From assembly GCA_002842985.1 (NCBI GenBank), contig PHEQ01000005.1, forward strand, positions 62,001 through 126,000: DNA of 64,000 bases. Direction: 5' to 3'. Below the pieces are notes generated by a model, which did no database searches, had not been told where the DNA came from, and was given only the letters and a program-made list of their open reading frames with translations. This document shows, piece by piece, positions 26,437 through 35,444 of the stretch. Source of the DNA: Alphaproteobacteria bacterium HGW-Alphaproteobacteria-1 (GTDB lineage Bacteria > Pseudomonadota > Alphaproteobacteria > Rhodobacterales > Rhodobacteraceae). Within the stretch, counting starts at the first letter, position 1; each line of letters starts with the position of its first letter. Made by a program: the position numbers and the translations under genes.

Positions 26437-27114
26437 ATGAGCAGCTATGGTCGCGACACCCCGAGCCCCGAATACCGCGACATGGTCGCCATGTATGAGC
26501 GCCTGCACGAAGAGGGTGAAGCCTCGTCGAAGAAGTCCGGCGAAGAGACCTTTGCGGGCAAGATGCTCATTCAGCACGCCCCGGGCATCAAGGAGATGAT
26601 CGCGCGCACCGGCGCCCGGACCATTCTCGATTACGGCGCGGGCAAGGGCGGCGGCTATCTGCGCCGCGACATCAAGCTGCGCAATGGCGAAACGGTGCCC
26701 AGCATCGAGGACTATTGGGGCACCAGGGAAATCCGCTGCTACGATCCCGGCCACGAGCCGTTCAGCGCGCTGCCCGAAGGCCGGTATGACGGGGTGATCT
26801 GCACCGACGTGCTCGAACACATCACCGCGCCTGACGTGCCCTGGATCGTGGACGAAATGTTTTCCTATGCCACCAAATTCATCTATGCCAATGTCGCCTG
26901 CTACCCGGCGGTGAAATTCCTGCCCAATGGCGAGAACGTGCATTGCACCATCCGCGACCCCGCCTGGTGGGCGGGCGTGTTTCACGCGGTGGCGATGCGC
27001 CATACCGATATCTCCTACCGGCTTGTCACCTCGACCAAGACCGGGCGGCGCAAAAAGTTCGGTTTCGCCAAGAACCGCCGCAAGGAATATCAGACCGTGG
27101 AACGCATGGTCTGA
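26437..27114 (+). CDS. Class I SAM-dependent methyltransferase
   Basis: A 225-residue protein with SAM motif I ILDYGAGKGGGY (about 62-73) and the acidic DGVICTDVLEHI motif (about 117-128). The Lys/Arg-rich tail (KTGRRKKFGFAKNRRKEYQT) is unusual. The ATG at 26437 gives the normal fold; the frame is open upstream to 26293 without coding character. It starts the surface-modification island and lies 20 bases before the acyltransferase, so they may form an operon. Its target (sugar, lipid or protein) is unknown. Confidence 0.85.
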   Translation: MSSYGRDTPSPEYRDMVAMYERLHEEGEASSKKSGEETFAGKMLIQHAPGIKEMIARTGARTILDYGAGKGGGYLRRDIKLRNGETVPSIEDYWGTREIRCYDPGHEPFSALPEGRYDGVICTDVLEHITAPDVPWIVDEMFSYATKFIYANVACYPAVKFLPNGENVHCTIRDPAWWAGVFHAVAMRHTDISYRLVTSTKTGRRKKFGFAKNRRKEYQTVERMV

Positions 27115-27134
27115 ACCCGCCGCGATCCGCATAG

Positions 27135-29090
27135 ATGAGTGAACATGCCCTCTCCTACCGGCCCGAGATCGACGGGCTGCGCGCCATCGCGATCCTGCCG
27201 GTCGTGCTCTATCACGCGGGGCTTGCCGCGGTCTCCGGCGGCTTTGTCGGGGTGGACGTGTTCTTTGTCATCTCGGGCTATCTCATCACCTCGATCATCC
27301 TGGCGGAGCGGCGCGCGGGGCGCTTCTCGCTGACGAACTTCTATGCGCGGCGCATCCGGCGGATATTTCCGGCGCTCTTCGTGATGATGGCGGCCTGTTA
27401 CCCGGTGGCCTTTGCGGTGATGGGCCCCGTGGGAATGGCGGAATTCGCAGGCAGCGTCACCGCCGCGACGGTGTTTCTGGCCAATGCGTTCTTCTACGAT
27501 ATCAGCGGCTATTTCGCCACAGCGGCCGAGGTCAAGCCGCTCTTGCACACCTGGAGCCTTGCGGTCGAGGAACAGTTCTACCTGGTCTTTCCCGCGCTTG
27601 TGCTTCTGACATGGCGCATGGGCGCGCGGCGGCAGGTGATGCTCTTTGCCGTGCTGGCGGTGCTGAGCCTGACGCTCGCACAATGGGATATCGCGCAGGG
27701 CAAGGCGGATCGCGCCTTCTTCATGCTGCAAACCCGGCTGTGGGAGTTGATGGCCGGGGCGCTTGCCGCCTGGTGGCTTGCATCGCCGCGCGGAGCGGCG
27801 CTGCGGGCTGGAGGGCGGCTGCGTCATGGCGCGATTGTGGGCCTCGCGCTTATCCTCTTCGCGGTGATCGGCTATGATGGCGAGACGCGCTTTCCCGGCA
27901 TTGCCGCGTTGCCGCCCGTTCTGGGCGCGGTGCTGGTGATCCTCTGCGCCACACAACACAGCCTTGCGGGTCGGCTGCTCAGCCTGCGCCCGATGGTCTT
28001 CGTCGGGCTGGTGAGCTATTCGCTCTATCTCTGGCATGTGCCCCTGCTGGCCTTCACCCGGATCGGCACGGGGCACGACGACGTGGCGCTCATGCTGGGG
28101 GTCTGCGCGATTGCCTTCGCGCTGGCCTGCCTGAGCTGGCGCTATGTGGAGCGCCCGATCCGCCGGCTGCAGGGGGTCCCCGCCGGCCGCCTTTTCGGCA
28201 CGGCGGCCCTGTCGATGGTGCTGCTCGGCGGGCTGGGACTGGCGGGGCAGAAAACCGACGGCTATCGCGCCTTTTATCTCGAGCACCGGCTCGATCCGGT
28301 CACCCGCGCCAATGTCGAAACCTTCAGCCCCGACGCGACACGCGGACGCGTGGCCGATGACGGCTGCCGGTTCCGCGATGAAATCTTCAGTGAGACGTTC
28401 GTGACCCGCTTCGAGGCTTGCGCCCGTCAGCACGGGCAGGCCGTGTTCCTTTTGGGGGACTCCCACGCCGAGAACGTCTACAACGCGTTGCGCTCCACCG
28501 AATTGCCGCCGTTCTTCGTGTTACTCTCGCGGGGCGGCTGCCGTCCCTACCAGCCCAAGGAAAAATGTTCCTACGACGCGGCGGTGGCCTTTGCCGAAGA
28601 GCGTCAGGACAGCATTTCGCAACTGATCTTTCACGTCTCCGGCTCGCATTACATCCTCGATCATCGCGGCGAGGGCGACAGCGATGCGGCCTTCGTGCCG
28701 GGCGTGCCACTGCGCATCGCCGAGAACAATATCGACAGGACCGCCGCCTATCTCGCGCGCTTTCCCGCCGCGCTTGACGTGGTCTGGCTCGGCCCCTTCG
28801 CCGAGGGGCGGGTCGATCTCGACGATCTGGAGAATTATCACCCCGACCGCCTGCGATTCAATCCGACGTCTTTGGCGCATTTCGACGCGCTCGACGCGCT
28901 GCTCAAGGCGCGGGCGGCTGGGCAATCGGCCTATCGCTATATTTCACTGGTCGATGCGCTGGCCTTTGATGAGGAAGCTCTCATTCAGGAGGGCTGCCTC
29001 ACCTTCTGGGACGTGGATCATTTCAGCCCCTGCGGCGAGCGTCTCTTCGGCCCCGTGATCGCCGCCGCCCTTGACGGCGCACCGCGATAG
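27135..29090 (+). CDS. OafA-type acyltransferase with SGNH domain
   Basis: A 651-residue inner-membrane protein. The N-terminal acyltransferase-3 domain (residues 1-375) has about ten membrane helices and begins RPEIDGLRAIAILPVVLYH with the conserved Arg and His. A periplasmic SGNH domain follows, with GDSH at about 440-443 and the Asp/His pair DVDH near 627. This architecture O-acetylates surface polysaccharide or lipid sugars, as OafA does on O-antigen. It sits next to a methyltransferase and sulfotransferases, in line with decoration of an exported glycan or glycolipid. Confidence 0.92.
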   Translation: MSEHALSYRPEIDGLRAIAILPVVLYHAGLAAVSGGFVGVDVFFVISGYLITSIILAERRAGRFSLTNFYARRIRRIFPALFVMMAACYPVAFAVMGPVGMAEFAGSVTAATVFLANAFFYDISGYFATAAEVKPLLHTWSLAVEEQFYLVFPALVLLTWRMGARRQVMLFAVLAVLSLTLAQWDIAQGKADRAFFMLQTRLWELMAGALAAWWLASPRGAALRAGGRLRHGAIVGLALILFAVIGYDGETRFPGIAALPPVLGAVLVILCATQHSLAGRLLSLRPMVFVGLVSYSLYLWHVPLLAFTRIGTGHDDVALMLGVCAIAFALACLSWRYVERPIRRLQGVPAGRLFGTAALSMVLLGGLGLAGQKTDGYRAFYLEHRLDPVTRANVETFSPDATRGRVADDGCRFRDEIFSETFVTRFEACARQHGQAVFLLGDSHAENVYNALRSTELPPFFVLLSRGGCRPYQPKEKCSYDAAVAFAEERQDSISQLIFHVSGSHYILDHRGEGDSDAAFVPGVPLRIAENNIDRTAAYLARFPAALDVVWLGPFAEGRVDLDDLENYHPDRLRFNPTSLAHFDALDALLKARAAGQSAYRYISLVDALAFDEEALIQEGCLTFWDVDHFSPCGERLFGPVIAAALDGAPR

Positions 29091-29209
29091 GCGCGGCGGC
29101 ATTTCGCCCTTGCTTGCGTTTTCCGGTCGCAAAACCGTCGTGAACTGATTAAGCGGTGCCCAATGATTTCTTGACCGAAGGCGAGACGGCACCCCGTCCC
29201 GATGACACC

Positions 29210-30193
29210 ATGAGCGACACATTCCGCCTGCTGCGTGCCACCCTGCCCGAGGCCAGCAAAGTCGTCTGGCGCAAGGCCGCGCGCCGCCTGCTCGATCTGC
29301 GCCTGACCCTTGCGGGTGCGACGGAGGAGGACCGGCTGCGCGCCGAACGCCGGTTGCGCGGGCACCAGCATTTCTCGCGGCTCAAACGCGCCGATGCGGT
29401 CGTCGTCTCCTATGGCAAGAGCGGGCGGACCTGGCTGCGGGTGATGATGTCGCGGCTTTATCAGCAGGTCTACGCCCTTCCCGAGGATATCCTCATCGGC
29501 TTCGACAATTTCCATAACATGGACGCCCGCATCCCGCGCGTGTTCTATACGCATGACAATTACATCGGCGACTATACCGGCAATACCGACAACAAGTCGG
29601 ATTTCTACGACAAGAAAGTGCTGCTTCTGATGCGCGACCCGCGCGATGTGGCGGTGTCGCAGTTCTTTCAGTGGCGCTACCGGATGCGTCCGGGCAAGAA
29701 GGCGCTGAACGACTACCTGCCCGATGGCGACGAAAGCCCGATCTTCGATTTCGTCATGCACGAGGGCGGCGGGCTGCCCAAGGTCATCGCCTTCATGAAC
29801 CTCTGGGCGCAGGAAATGGCGAAGGTCCGCGCGCTGGAACTGGTGCGCTACGAGGACATGCGCGCCGATCCGCATGAGGCGATGACGCGGGTGGCGCGGT
29901 TTCTGGATATTCCGGCGGATGCCGCAGCGGTGCAGGACGCCGTTGATTTTGCCTCTTACGAGAACATGAAGAAGAAAGAGACCGATCAGTCGTTCCGCCT
30001 CTCGGGCGGGCGCATGGCCCCGGGCGATCAGGACAATCCCGACAGCTACAAGGTGCGCCGCGCCAAGGTGGGCGGGTATCGCGACTATTTCGACGATGCC
30101 CAGATCGCCGCCATCGACGCTCTGGTGGCCAAGCGGCTCGATTCCGTCTATGGCTATGGGGCGCAGGGAAGACAATCGCCTGATCACACGTGA
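29210..30193 (+). CDS. P-loop sulfotransferase (paralogue 1 of 3)
   Basis: A PAPS-dependent sulfotransferase of the Sulfotransfer_1 type, 327 residues. The 5'-phosphosulfate loop YGKSGRTW is at residues 68-75, and the 3'-phosphate site [10 protein letters not shown] near 142-151. The C-terminal [16 protein letters not shown] is shared with two other genes in the window. The start is uncertain: the frame reaches GTG 29156, but neither it nor ATG 29210 has a good ribosome site. The sulfate acceptor is unknown; glycolipid or polysaccharide is likely from context. Confidence 0.88.
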   Translation: MSDTFRLLRATLPEASKVVWRKAARRLLDLRLTLAGATEEDRLRAERRLRGHQHFSRLKRADAVVVSYGKSGRTWLRVMMSRLYQQVYALPEDILIGFDNFHNMDARIPRVFYTHDNYIGDYTGNTDNKSDFYDKKVLLLMRDPRDVAVSQFFQWRYRMRPGKKALNDYLPDGDESPIFDFVMHEGGGLPKVIAFMNLWAQEMAKVRALELVRYEDMRADPHEAMTRVARFLDIPADAAAVQDAVDFASYENMKKKETDQSFRLSGGRMAPGDQDNPDSYKVRRAKVGGYRDYFDDAQIAAIDALVAKRLDSVYGYGAQGRQSPDHT

Positions 30194-30235
30194 CATGGCT
30201 GGAAATGCACGGCAACACCAAAGAGACACTGTGAA

Positions 30236-30985
30236 ATGCTGAAAAAAACCTTCAGACGAAAAATTCGTAAGCAGATGGGAGTTCTGACCGACGCTATCGA
30301 AACGCCGTTGAGGGTAGTGGGACTGGACGCAGGTCGTAGAAACCGGCCCGATATGCTTTTCATTTGGATCCCGAAAACCGCGGGCTCGAGCGTGTTCGCC
30401 CTTCTGGAGTCGACGCTCGGGATGCGGAAGTTGAAGACCTTTCAGGATGCAGCAAGGTTCAGGAACCGCGGCCCTGTCACCTTTGGTCACATGCAGTATC
30501 TGTCCCTGCTTCAGGCAGGCATGGTTAAACCTGAGTTTCATAGCCGCGCGTTCAAGTTCGCTTTCGCGAGGAATCCCTATGCCCGGATTGCATCATTGTA
30601 CAATTATCTGACGCCTCGCGGTTTGGTGGACGAACCGTGTTTCGACCGGTTCCTTGACAGCGTCCGGCTACGCCCGCCCATAGGCTTGTACAGTAAGTCA
30701 GGGCTGTCCCAGGCAAATCCACAAGTGGATTGGTTGCTCGACCTCACCGGAAATCTTCTGGTAGATCGAGTTTTCAAGGTTGAAGAAATTGACGAGTTTC
30801 CGCGCTTTCTCAATGAAACTTATGATCTGAAAACACGCCCTCTGGAACAGTTGAACACAAGTTCGGCACATGTGACAACCGAAGATATCATCGGCAACGC
30901 CGAGCGCCGGGAAAAGATCAATGATCTCTACGCCGTCGACTTCGACCTTCTCGGTTACAAAAAAATCGACACAGGGCTTTCATGA
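30236..30985 (+). CDS. Sulfotransferase family 2 protein (horizontally acquired look)
   Basis: A 249-residue protein of the carbohydrate Sulfotransfer_2 type. The PAPS loop is IPKTAGSS (45-52) and the second site FARNPYARIASLYNYL (about 110-125). Its base composition is clearly more AT-rich than its neighbours, with many AAA, TTT and TTG codons, which suggests recent transfer. It follows paralogue 1 by 42 bases and converges with the GT-A-like gene. A carbohydrate 6-O or 3-O sulfation role is plausible but not shown. Confidence 0.83.
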   Translation: MLKKTFRRKIRKQMGVLTDAIETPLRVVGLDAGRRNRPDMLFIWIPKTAGSSVFALLESTLGMRKLKTFQDAARFRNRGPVTFGHMQYLSLLQAGMVKPEFHSRAFKFAFARNPYARIASLYNYLTPRGLVDEPCFDRFLDSVRLRPPIGLYSKSGLSQANPQVDWLLDLTGNLLVDRVFKVEEIDEFPRFLNETYDLKTRPLEQLNTSSAHVTTEDIIGNAERREKINDLYAVDFDLLGYKKIDTGLS

Positions 30986-30990
30986 CGGAT

Positions 30991-31013
30991 CTGCGGGCGC
31001 CCCCCGCCCGCAG
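30991..31013. terminator. GC-rich convergent hairpin
   Basis: CTGCGGGCG (30991-30999), CCCCC loop, CGCCCGCAG (31005-31013), between two convergent genes. There is no T-tract on either strand, so a weak or Rho-assisted bidirectional stop is the most that can be said. Confidence 0.45.
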
Positions 31014-31028
31014 GCCATGCCGGTCAGA

Positions 31029-32000
31029 TCACGCCGTGACGGGATAGGCGACCGGCGGGACCGTCTTGATCAGGTCGAGCGCGTCGTGGCGGACGTGGTT
31101 CTGGCGCATCTCCTCGCGCAGCATGTCCTCGGTGATCGCGCCCTTTTCCACCGCCTCGCGCACGAGACCGAAAAAGAACGCCTCCTGCCTGGGGTCGGGG
31201 TGGGGCTTGTAGCGCCCCGCCATGCCGTAATCGCCAAAAAGCGCCCGGCGCGCCCGGCGGAACCAGTGGCGCGGCGGAAAGATGCGGAACGAATCGGCGG
31301 CGCGGTAATCGACCGGCAAGCCGGTTTTCCACGGCTGCGTCTTGCGCTGCGTGTTGTGGATGGCCTTGGTGTTCTCGTCGAGATGGTCGAAATCGTTCCA
31401 TTCGTTCTCGAAGAGGGCAACGGTGTCGGGATCCTCGTATTTGAGCGAGATCCACGGCATGTAATCGCGCGAGCCGTCGAACATGGCGGCGAACTGCTCG
31501 TCGAATTTCCAATGCGTCAGCTTGGCGTTGTCGAGCAGCATCACGCTTGTCGCCAACGCGCCCCGCTTGCCCTTGTTGCCCGATTTCGGGCGGCACATCA
31601 CGGCGGCGCCCTGCATGTCGCGTGTGAACAGATCCCAGATATCGGCGATCACGAATACATCGGGGTCGATCACGATGGCGCGGCCCTTGAACCCCATGAG
31701 CTGCGGTGGCGCAAAGCGCGTAGGGGTAAAGGATTGCAGGTCGTTGCGGACCCATTCGCGCCATTCCCCGTCGCGCAGGAACTTCTTGCCCTCATGCGCC
31801 TTGAAGATGGGAAAATCGTCGTAATGCATGATGCGGATATCGAACTTGTCGTTGTGTTTCGAATTCCGCCGGATTGCGTATTCGGCAATGAGCGCGCCGA
31901 TATACTGCTTGTGGTTGGCCTGAATGAAAACGCAGTAATCCTTGGCGTTTTCGGTCTGGCCGGTGTTCTGGGCGCTGTCTTTGGGGGTGGTCTTTGTCAT
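31029..32000 (-). CDS. GT-A-like glycosyltransferase of unknown family (paralogue 1 of 2)
   Basis: A 323-residue cytoplasmic protein. An N-terminal YCVFIQANHKQYIGALIAEYAIRR leads to IDPDVFVIADIWDLF, where D112-P-D114 looks like a DxD metal/nucleotide-sugar site. The fold resembles GT-8-type transferases but I do not recognise a named family. A close paralogue is at 36467-37417. The ATG at 32000 follows GGAAAGACG; the frame open to 32072 lacks support. It is flanked by two sulfotransferases. Confidence 0.72.
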   Translation of the reverse strand: MTKTTPKDSAQNTGQTENAKDYCVFIQANHKQYIGALIAEYAIRRNSKHNDKFDIRIMHYDDFPIFKAHEGKKFLRDGEWREWVRNDLQSFTPTRFAPPQLMGFKGRAIVIDPDVFVIADIWDLFTRDMQGAAVMCRPKSGNKGKRGALATSVMLLDNAKLTHWKFDEQFAAMFDGSRDYMPWISLKYEDPDTVALFENEWNDFDHLDENTKAIHNTQRKTQPWKTGLPVDYRAADSFRIFPPRHWFRRARRALFGDYGMAGRYKPHPDPRQEAFFFGLVREAVEKGAITEDMLREEMRQNHVRHDALDLIKTVPPVAYPVTA

Positions 32001-32335
32001 CGTCTTTCCAATCCTCGATCCCGTCACCCGCTTTCCTGTGGCTCCCGCCTGTGGCGGTGGCGGATCGGTCAAGCGAAGTCATCGGACTGTTCACGCGTCG
32101 CGGAGGCTATATCCGGGCGGGGCGGTCAAGGTCAACCGCGCGCATCATCGCAGGCAGCGACAGGCGGGCAGGATCGCCCCGGTTTTGCTCACGCCGCCGA
32201 AACACTGTGACGATTTTGGCGGTGGATGGGCGGGCGGGCGCAGGCCGCCGGGGTGGACTTCCCGCCCCGGATGCGGCAAAGGGCTGGCCTTGACCGCGCC
32301 CCGGTGCATCCCTGCCCCATCTTTGGACCGATCCC
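32001..32335. other. Divergent spacer
   Basis: 335 GC-rich bases between the GT-A-like gene and sulfotransferase paralogue 2. It should hold both promoters. I see no clear -35/-10 pair, hairpin terminator, small RNA or coding frame with a ribosome site. Confidence 0.4.
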
Positions 32336-33313
32336 ATGAGCCTTATCCCCTCCCTGCGCAATCTCGGCCGCGACAATATCCGCAAGGCCGCCATCATCGG
32401 CAGCACCGCCGTGTTGCCTGCCCGGCTGCGCATATCTGCCCGCAAGGCGCGGCTCGGCGCGCTCGAGGTGGATATTGCGCGACGCTCCTCGCTGATCATC
32501 ATCGCCCACCCCAAAAGCGGCAACACCTGGCTCAAGGTCATGCTCACACGGCTCTACGCACAGCGCCACGGCATCCCTGAAAGCGATTTCGCCCGTTATC
32601 CCGCGCTGGCCGATGCCAACCCCGCGATCCCCGGCTTTGCCGCCACGAATGGCTGGTATAGCTACGAACGCGCGGTCGGCGACCTGTTGCAACCGGGTCG
32701 TCAGGATGCAGAGCTTGCCGCGAAACCGGTGGTTCTGCTGGCGCGCAACCCGCTCGACATCGCCGTGTCATGGTTCTTTCAGTTCACCAAGCGGCAGTCC
32801 GATCACAAGCAGGAACTGATCAATGCGGGCCTGTCGCGCCCCGTGGACCGGCGCAATATCGGTATGTGGGAATTTGTCCGGCAAAGCGAGATCGGCCTGC
32901 CCTCGCTCATTGCCTTTCTCAATTACTGGGATACCGCCCTTGGCGCGCTCGATCACACGCTGCTCACCTCCTACGAGGAATTGCGTGCCGATCCGGGCGG
33001 CGTGTTGCGCAAGATCACGACGCTCATGGGCGATGAGTTTACCGAGGCCGAGATCGCCGACGCGGTGGATTTCGCCTCCTTCGACAACCTGCGCAAGCTT
33101 GAAAGCGAGGGGTTTTTCCAGTCTGGCGGCCTGACCCTGCGCAATGCCAATGACCCCGAAAGCTTCAAAGTGCGCCGCGCCAAGGTGGGCGGCTACCGCG
33201 ATTATTTCGACGAGGCCCAGGTGGCGGAGCTTGAGGCGCTGGTCGAGCGTGATCTTGCGCCGCGCCTGAAAACCCTCTTCGGGATCGGCGCGCCCGCGAC
33301 GCAGGCGCTGTGA
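32336..33313 (+). CDS. P-loop sulfotransferase (paralogue 2 of 3)
   Basis: A 325-residue PAPS-dependent sulfotransferase. The PAPS loop reads HPKSGNTW (58-65) and the 3' site ARNPLDIAVSWFFQFTKR starts near 136. The C-terminus [20 protein letters not shown] matches the other two paralogues closely, while the middle has diverged (longer loop around 85-125). It lies 7 bases upstream of the ELM1-family gene and probably shares its transcript with the lipid kinase and Tam41-like genes. Acceptor unknown. Confidence 0.88.
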   Translation: MSLIPSLRNLGRDNIRKAAIIGSTAVLPARLRISARKARLGALEVDIARRSSLIIIAHPKSGNTWLKVMLTRLYAQRHGIPESDFARYPALADANPAIPGFAATNGWYSYERAVGDLLQPGRQDAELAAKPVVLLARNPLDIAVSWFFQFTKRQSDHKQELINAGLSRPVDRRNIGMWEFVRQSEIGLPSLIAFLNYWDTALGALDHTLLTSYEELRADPGGVLRKITTLMGDEFTEAEIADAVDFASFDNLRKLESEGFFQSGGLTLRNANDPESFKVRRAKVGGYRDYFDEAQVAELEALVERDLAPRLKTLFGIGAPATQAL

Positions 33314-33320
33314 GGCATCC

Positions 33321-34457
33321 ATGAGCGCGGGGGCAACGGGGCCGCGCATCTGGCGGGTGCTCGGTGACAAGCGCGGCGACAACGGCCAGGTCGAGATGAT
33401 CGCCGACGCGCTTGCCACGCGCGGCTGGAGCAGCGAGCTTCGCCATCTCGAGATGCAACCGCAATGGGTTCTGGGCAAGCCGCCCGTCGCCGCGTCGCTC
33501 TCGCATCTCGACATGGCCCGGTCCGACGCGCTCGAGCCGCCCTGGCCCGACCTCATCCTCACCAGCGGCCGCCGCCCCGCCAATGTAGCGCTCTGGATCA
33601 AGGAACAATCCGGCGGGCGCGCGCGCATCGTCCTGGTGGGCAAGCCCTCGGGGATGATGGACCGTTTCGACCTCATCGTGACCAGCGCCGAGACTCTGGT
33701 CGCGCCCTTTCCCAATGTGCTCAACATCGGCCTGCCGCTCATGCGCGTTGATCCCGCGCGGCTTGGGGCCGGGCAAGCCGCATGGCAGGAGACGCTCGCG
33801 CCCCTGCCCCGCCCGATCATCGCCTTTCTGATCGGCGGGCCGACCAACCCCTTTGTCTACAATGCGCAGGTGACGGCACGACTGCGCGCGCGCGCAGCAC
33901 AGGTGCTGGCCGAGGGCGGCACGCCCTATGTGGTGGGCTCGCGCCGCACGCCCGAGGGCTTTGTCGCCGCCCTGACCGAGGGGCAGGCCGGGGCCGTGCC
34001 GCGCTTCGACTGGCACGCGCCCGAGGGCGAAAACCCCTATGCCGGGTTGCTGGCCCTGGCCCAAGGGTTCGTTGTCACCGGCGACAGCATCTCGATGCAG
34101 GTCGAGGTGGCGCGGCTGGGCAAACCGCTTGAAATCCTGCCCCTGCCCACGGGTGGGCTTGGCTGGCTCGATCATGCGCGGCGGCAAGCGGCGGGCTGGC
34201 TTTTTCGTCCGCCGCAGGACGGCGCAACCGGCGATGTGGCGCGCATCGCGCTCGCTCGCCTGCTCTTTCGCCTTCGCCTGATGCCGCAGACCCGGCATTT
34301 CCCGCGCTTTCACCAGACGCTGATCGACCGGGGCCTTGCCACCTGGATCGGTGAGGGCGGTGCCGCGATCCGCTCGGACACAGCCACCGAGACCGATGCC
34401 GACATGGCGCGCATCCTTGCGCGCATCGACGCTCTTTTGCCGCGAGAGGCTCGATGA
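33321..34457 (+). CDS. ELM1 (DUF1022) family protein, copy 1 of 3
   Basis: A 378-residue protein of the mitochondrial-fission ELM1 family, which is GT-B-like in sequence. The N-terminal VLGDKRGDNGQVEMIADAL and PPWPDLILTSGRR are hallmark segments. The FVVTGDSISMQVEVARLGKPLEI region near residues 250-275 resembles a nucleotide-sugar site. Plants use ELM1 in mitochondrial division; the bacterial role is unknown and a glycosyltransferase is a reasonable guess. It overlaps the lipid kinase start by 4 bases, which ties it to lipid head-group work. Confidence 0.85.
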   Translation: MSAGATGPRIWRVLGDKRGDNGQVEMIADALATRGWSSELRHLEMQPQWVLGKPPVAASLSHLDMARSDALEPPWPDLILTSGRRPANVALWIKEQSGGRARIVLVGKPSGMMDRFDLIVTSAETLVAPFPNVLNIGLPLMRVDPARLGAGQAAWQETLAPLPRPIIAFLIGGPTNPFVYNAQVTARLRARAAQVLAEGGTPYVVGSRRTPEGFVAALTEGQAGAVPRFDWHAPEGENPYAGLLALAQGFVVTGDSISMQVEVARLGKPLEILPLPTGGLGWLDHARRQAAGWLFRPPQDGATGDVARIALARLLFRLRLMPQTRHFPRFHQTLIDRGLATWIGEGGAAIRSDTATETDADMARILARIDALLPREAR

Positions 34458-35437
34458 TCCGCGTTTGCGTCATTTCGAACGCCGTGAGCGGCAACAACCG
34501 CAAGGGGCTCGAGGCTGTCACCGACCGCCTTGCCGCCTACCGCAAGGTGACCCATCACGTCACCCGCTCACCCGAGGAGGCGCGCGCGCTGATGCCCGCC
34601 CTTCGCACCGAAGCCCCCGACGTGGTGGTGATCAACGGTGGCGACGGCACAATTGCCGCCACGCTCGGGCTGATGCTGGAGCACTGGCGCGCCGAGGATC
34701 TGCCGCTCGTGATGCTGCTGCCGGGGGGCACCGCCAACATGACGGCGGGCGATATCGGTCTGGCCTCCGGCCCGCGCCGCGCGCTCGACCGGCTTTGCGA
34801 CTGGCTCGACGCGGGCGCGCCGCTGGTGGGCGCGGACATCCGCAGCCGCCACATCATGCGCGTCGAGGGGGGCGCCGATGGCACGGTGCGCCACGGCATG
34901 TTTCTCGGCACCGGCGCGATCATGCAGGCCACGCGCTTTGCCCATGACAATGTCCATTCGCGGGGTCTGGGCGGTGAACTGAGCCTCGGGCTCATCCTCA
35001 TCCGCGCACTCTGGGGGTTGATCCGGCAGGACCCGCGTTTCTACCAGCCTACCCATGTGGGCCTTGCGCTGAATGGTGCGACAGGCCCCATCACGCGCGA
35101 CGAGGCCCCCATGCTGATCCTCGTGGCCAGCACGCTCGACCGGCTCTTTCTGGGGATGCGCCCGTTCTGGGCGCGGGAAAGCGGGCGCATCGGCCTTACC
35201 GCCATTCAGGGCGGCGCGCGCCAGTTCGGGCGCACGATCCTGTCGGTCCTGCGCGGGCGGCCCAATCGCCAGGCCACACCTGAAAACGGCTATGAAAGCT
35301 TTCGGGGCGATCGCATCGAGATGTATCTCGACGGTGAGTTGAACCTCGACGGCGAGCTTTTCGTGACAAAAGCTGGCGAAAATCCGCTTATCGTGAGCGC
35401 GCAAGGCCCGATCCGGTTCCTGCGCCCGCCACGATGA
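34454..35437 (+). CDS. Diacylglycerol-kinase-family lipid kinase
   Basis: A 327-residue protein of the DAGK catalytic family (YegS-like). It shows the nucleotide loop NGGDGT at about 61-66 and LLPGGTANMTAGD at about 88-100, and the C-terminal LDGELNLDGELF typical of the family. It would phosphorylate a neutral lipid: diacylglycerol, sphingosine or ceramide. A ceramide kinase of this fold has been reported from Caulobacter, and this window has a ceramide-type operon at 50.7 kb, so ceramide is a candidate. It overlaps the ELM1 gene by 4 bases and is followed 7 bases later by a Tam41-like gene. Confidence 0.87.
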   Translation: MIRVCVISNAVSGNNRKGLEAVTDRLAAYRKVTHHVTRSPEEARALMPALRTEAPDVVVINGGDGTIAATLGLMLEHWRAEDLPLVMLLPGGTANMTAGDIGLASGPRRALDRLCDWLDAGAPLVGADIRSRHIMRVEGGADGTVRHGMFLGTGAIMQATRFAHDNVHSRGLGGELSLGLILIRALWGLIRQDPRFYQPTHVGLALNGATGPITRDEAPMLILVASTLDRLFLGMRPFWARESGRIGLTAIQGGARQFGRTILSVLRGRPNRQATPENGYESFRGDRIEMYLDGELNLDGELFVTKAGENPLIVSAQGPIRFLRPPR

Positions 35438-35444
35438 GGCCCGC

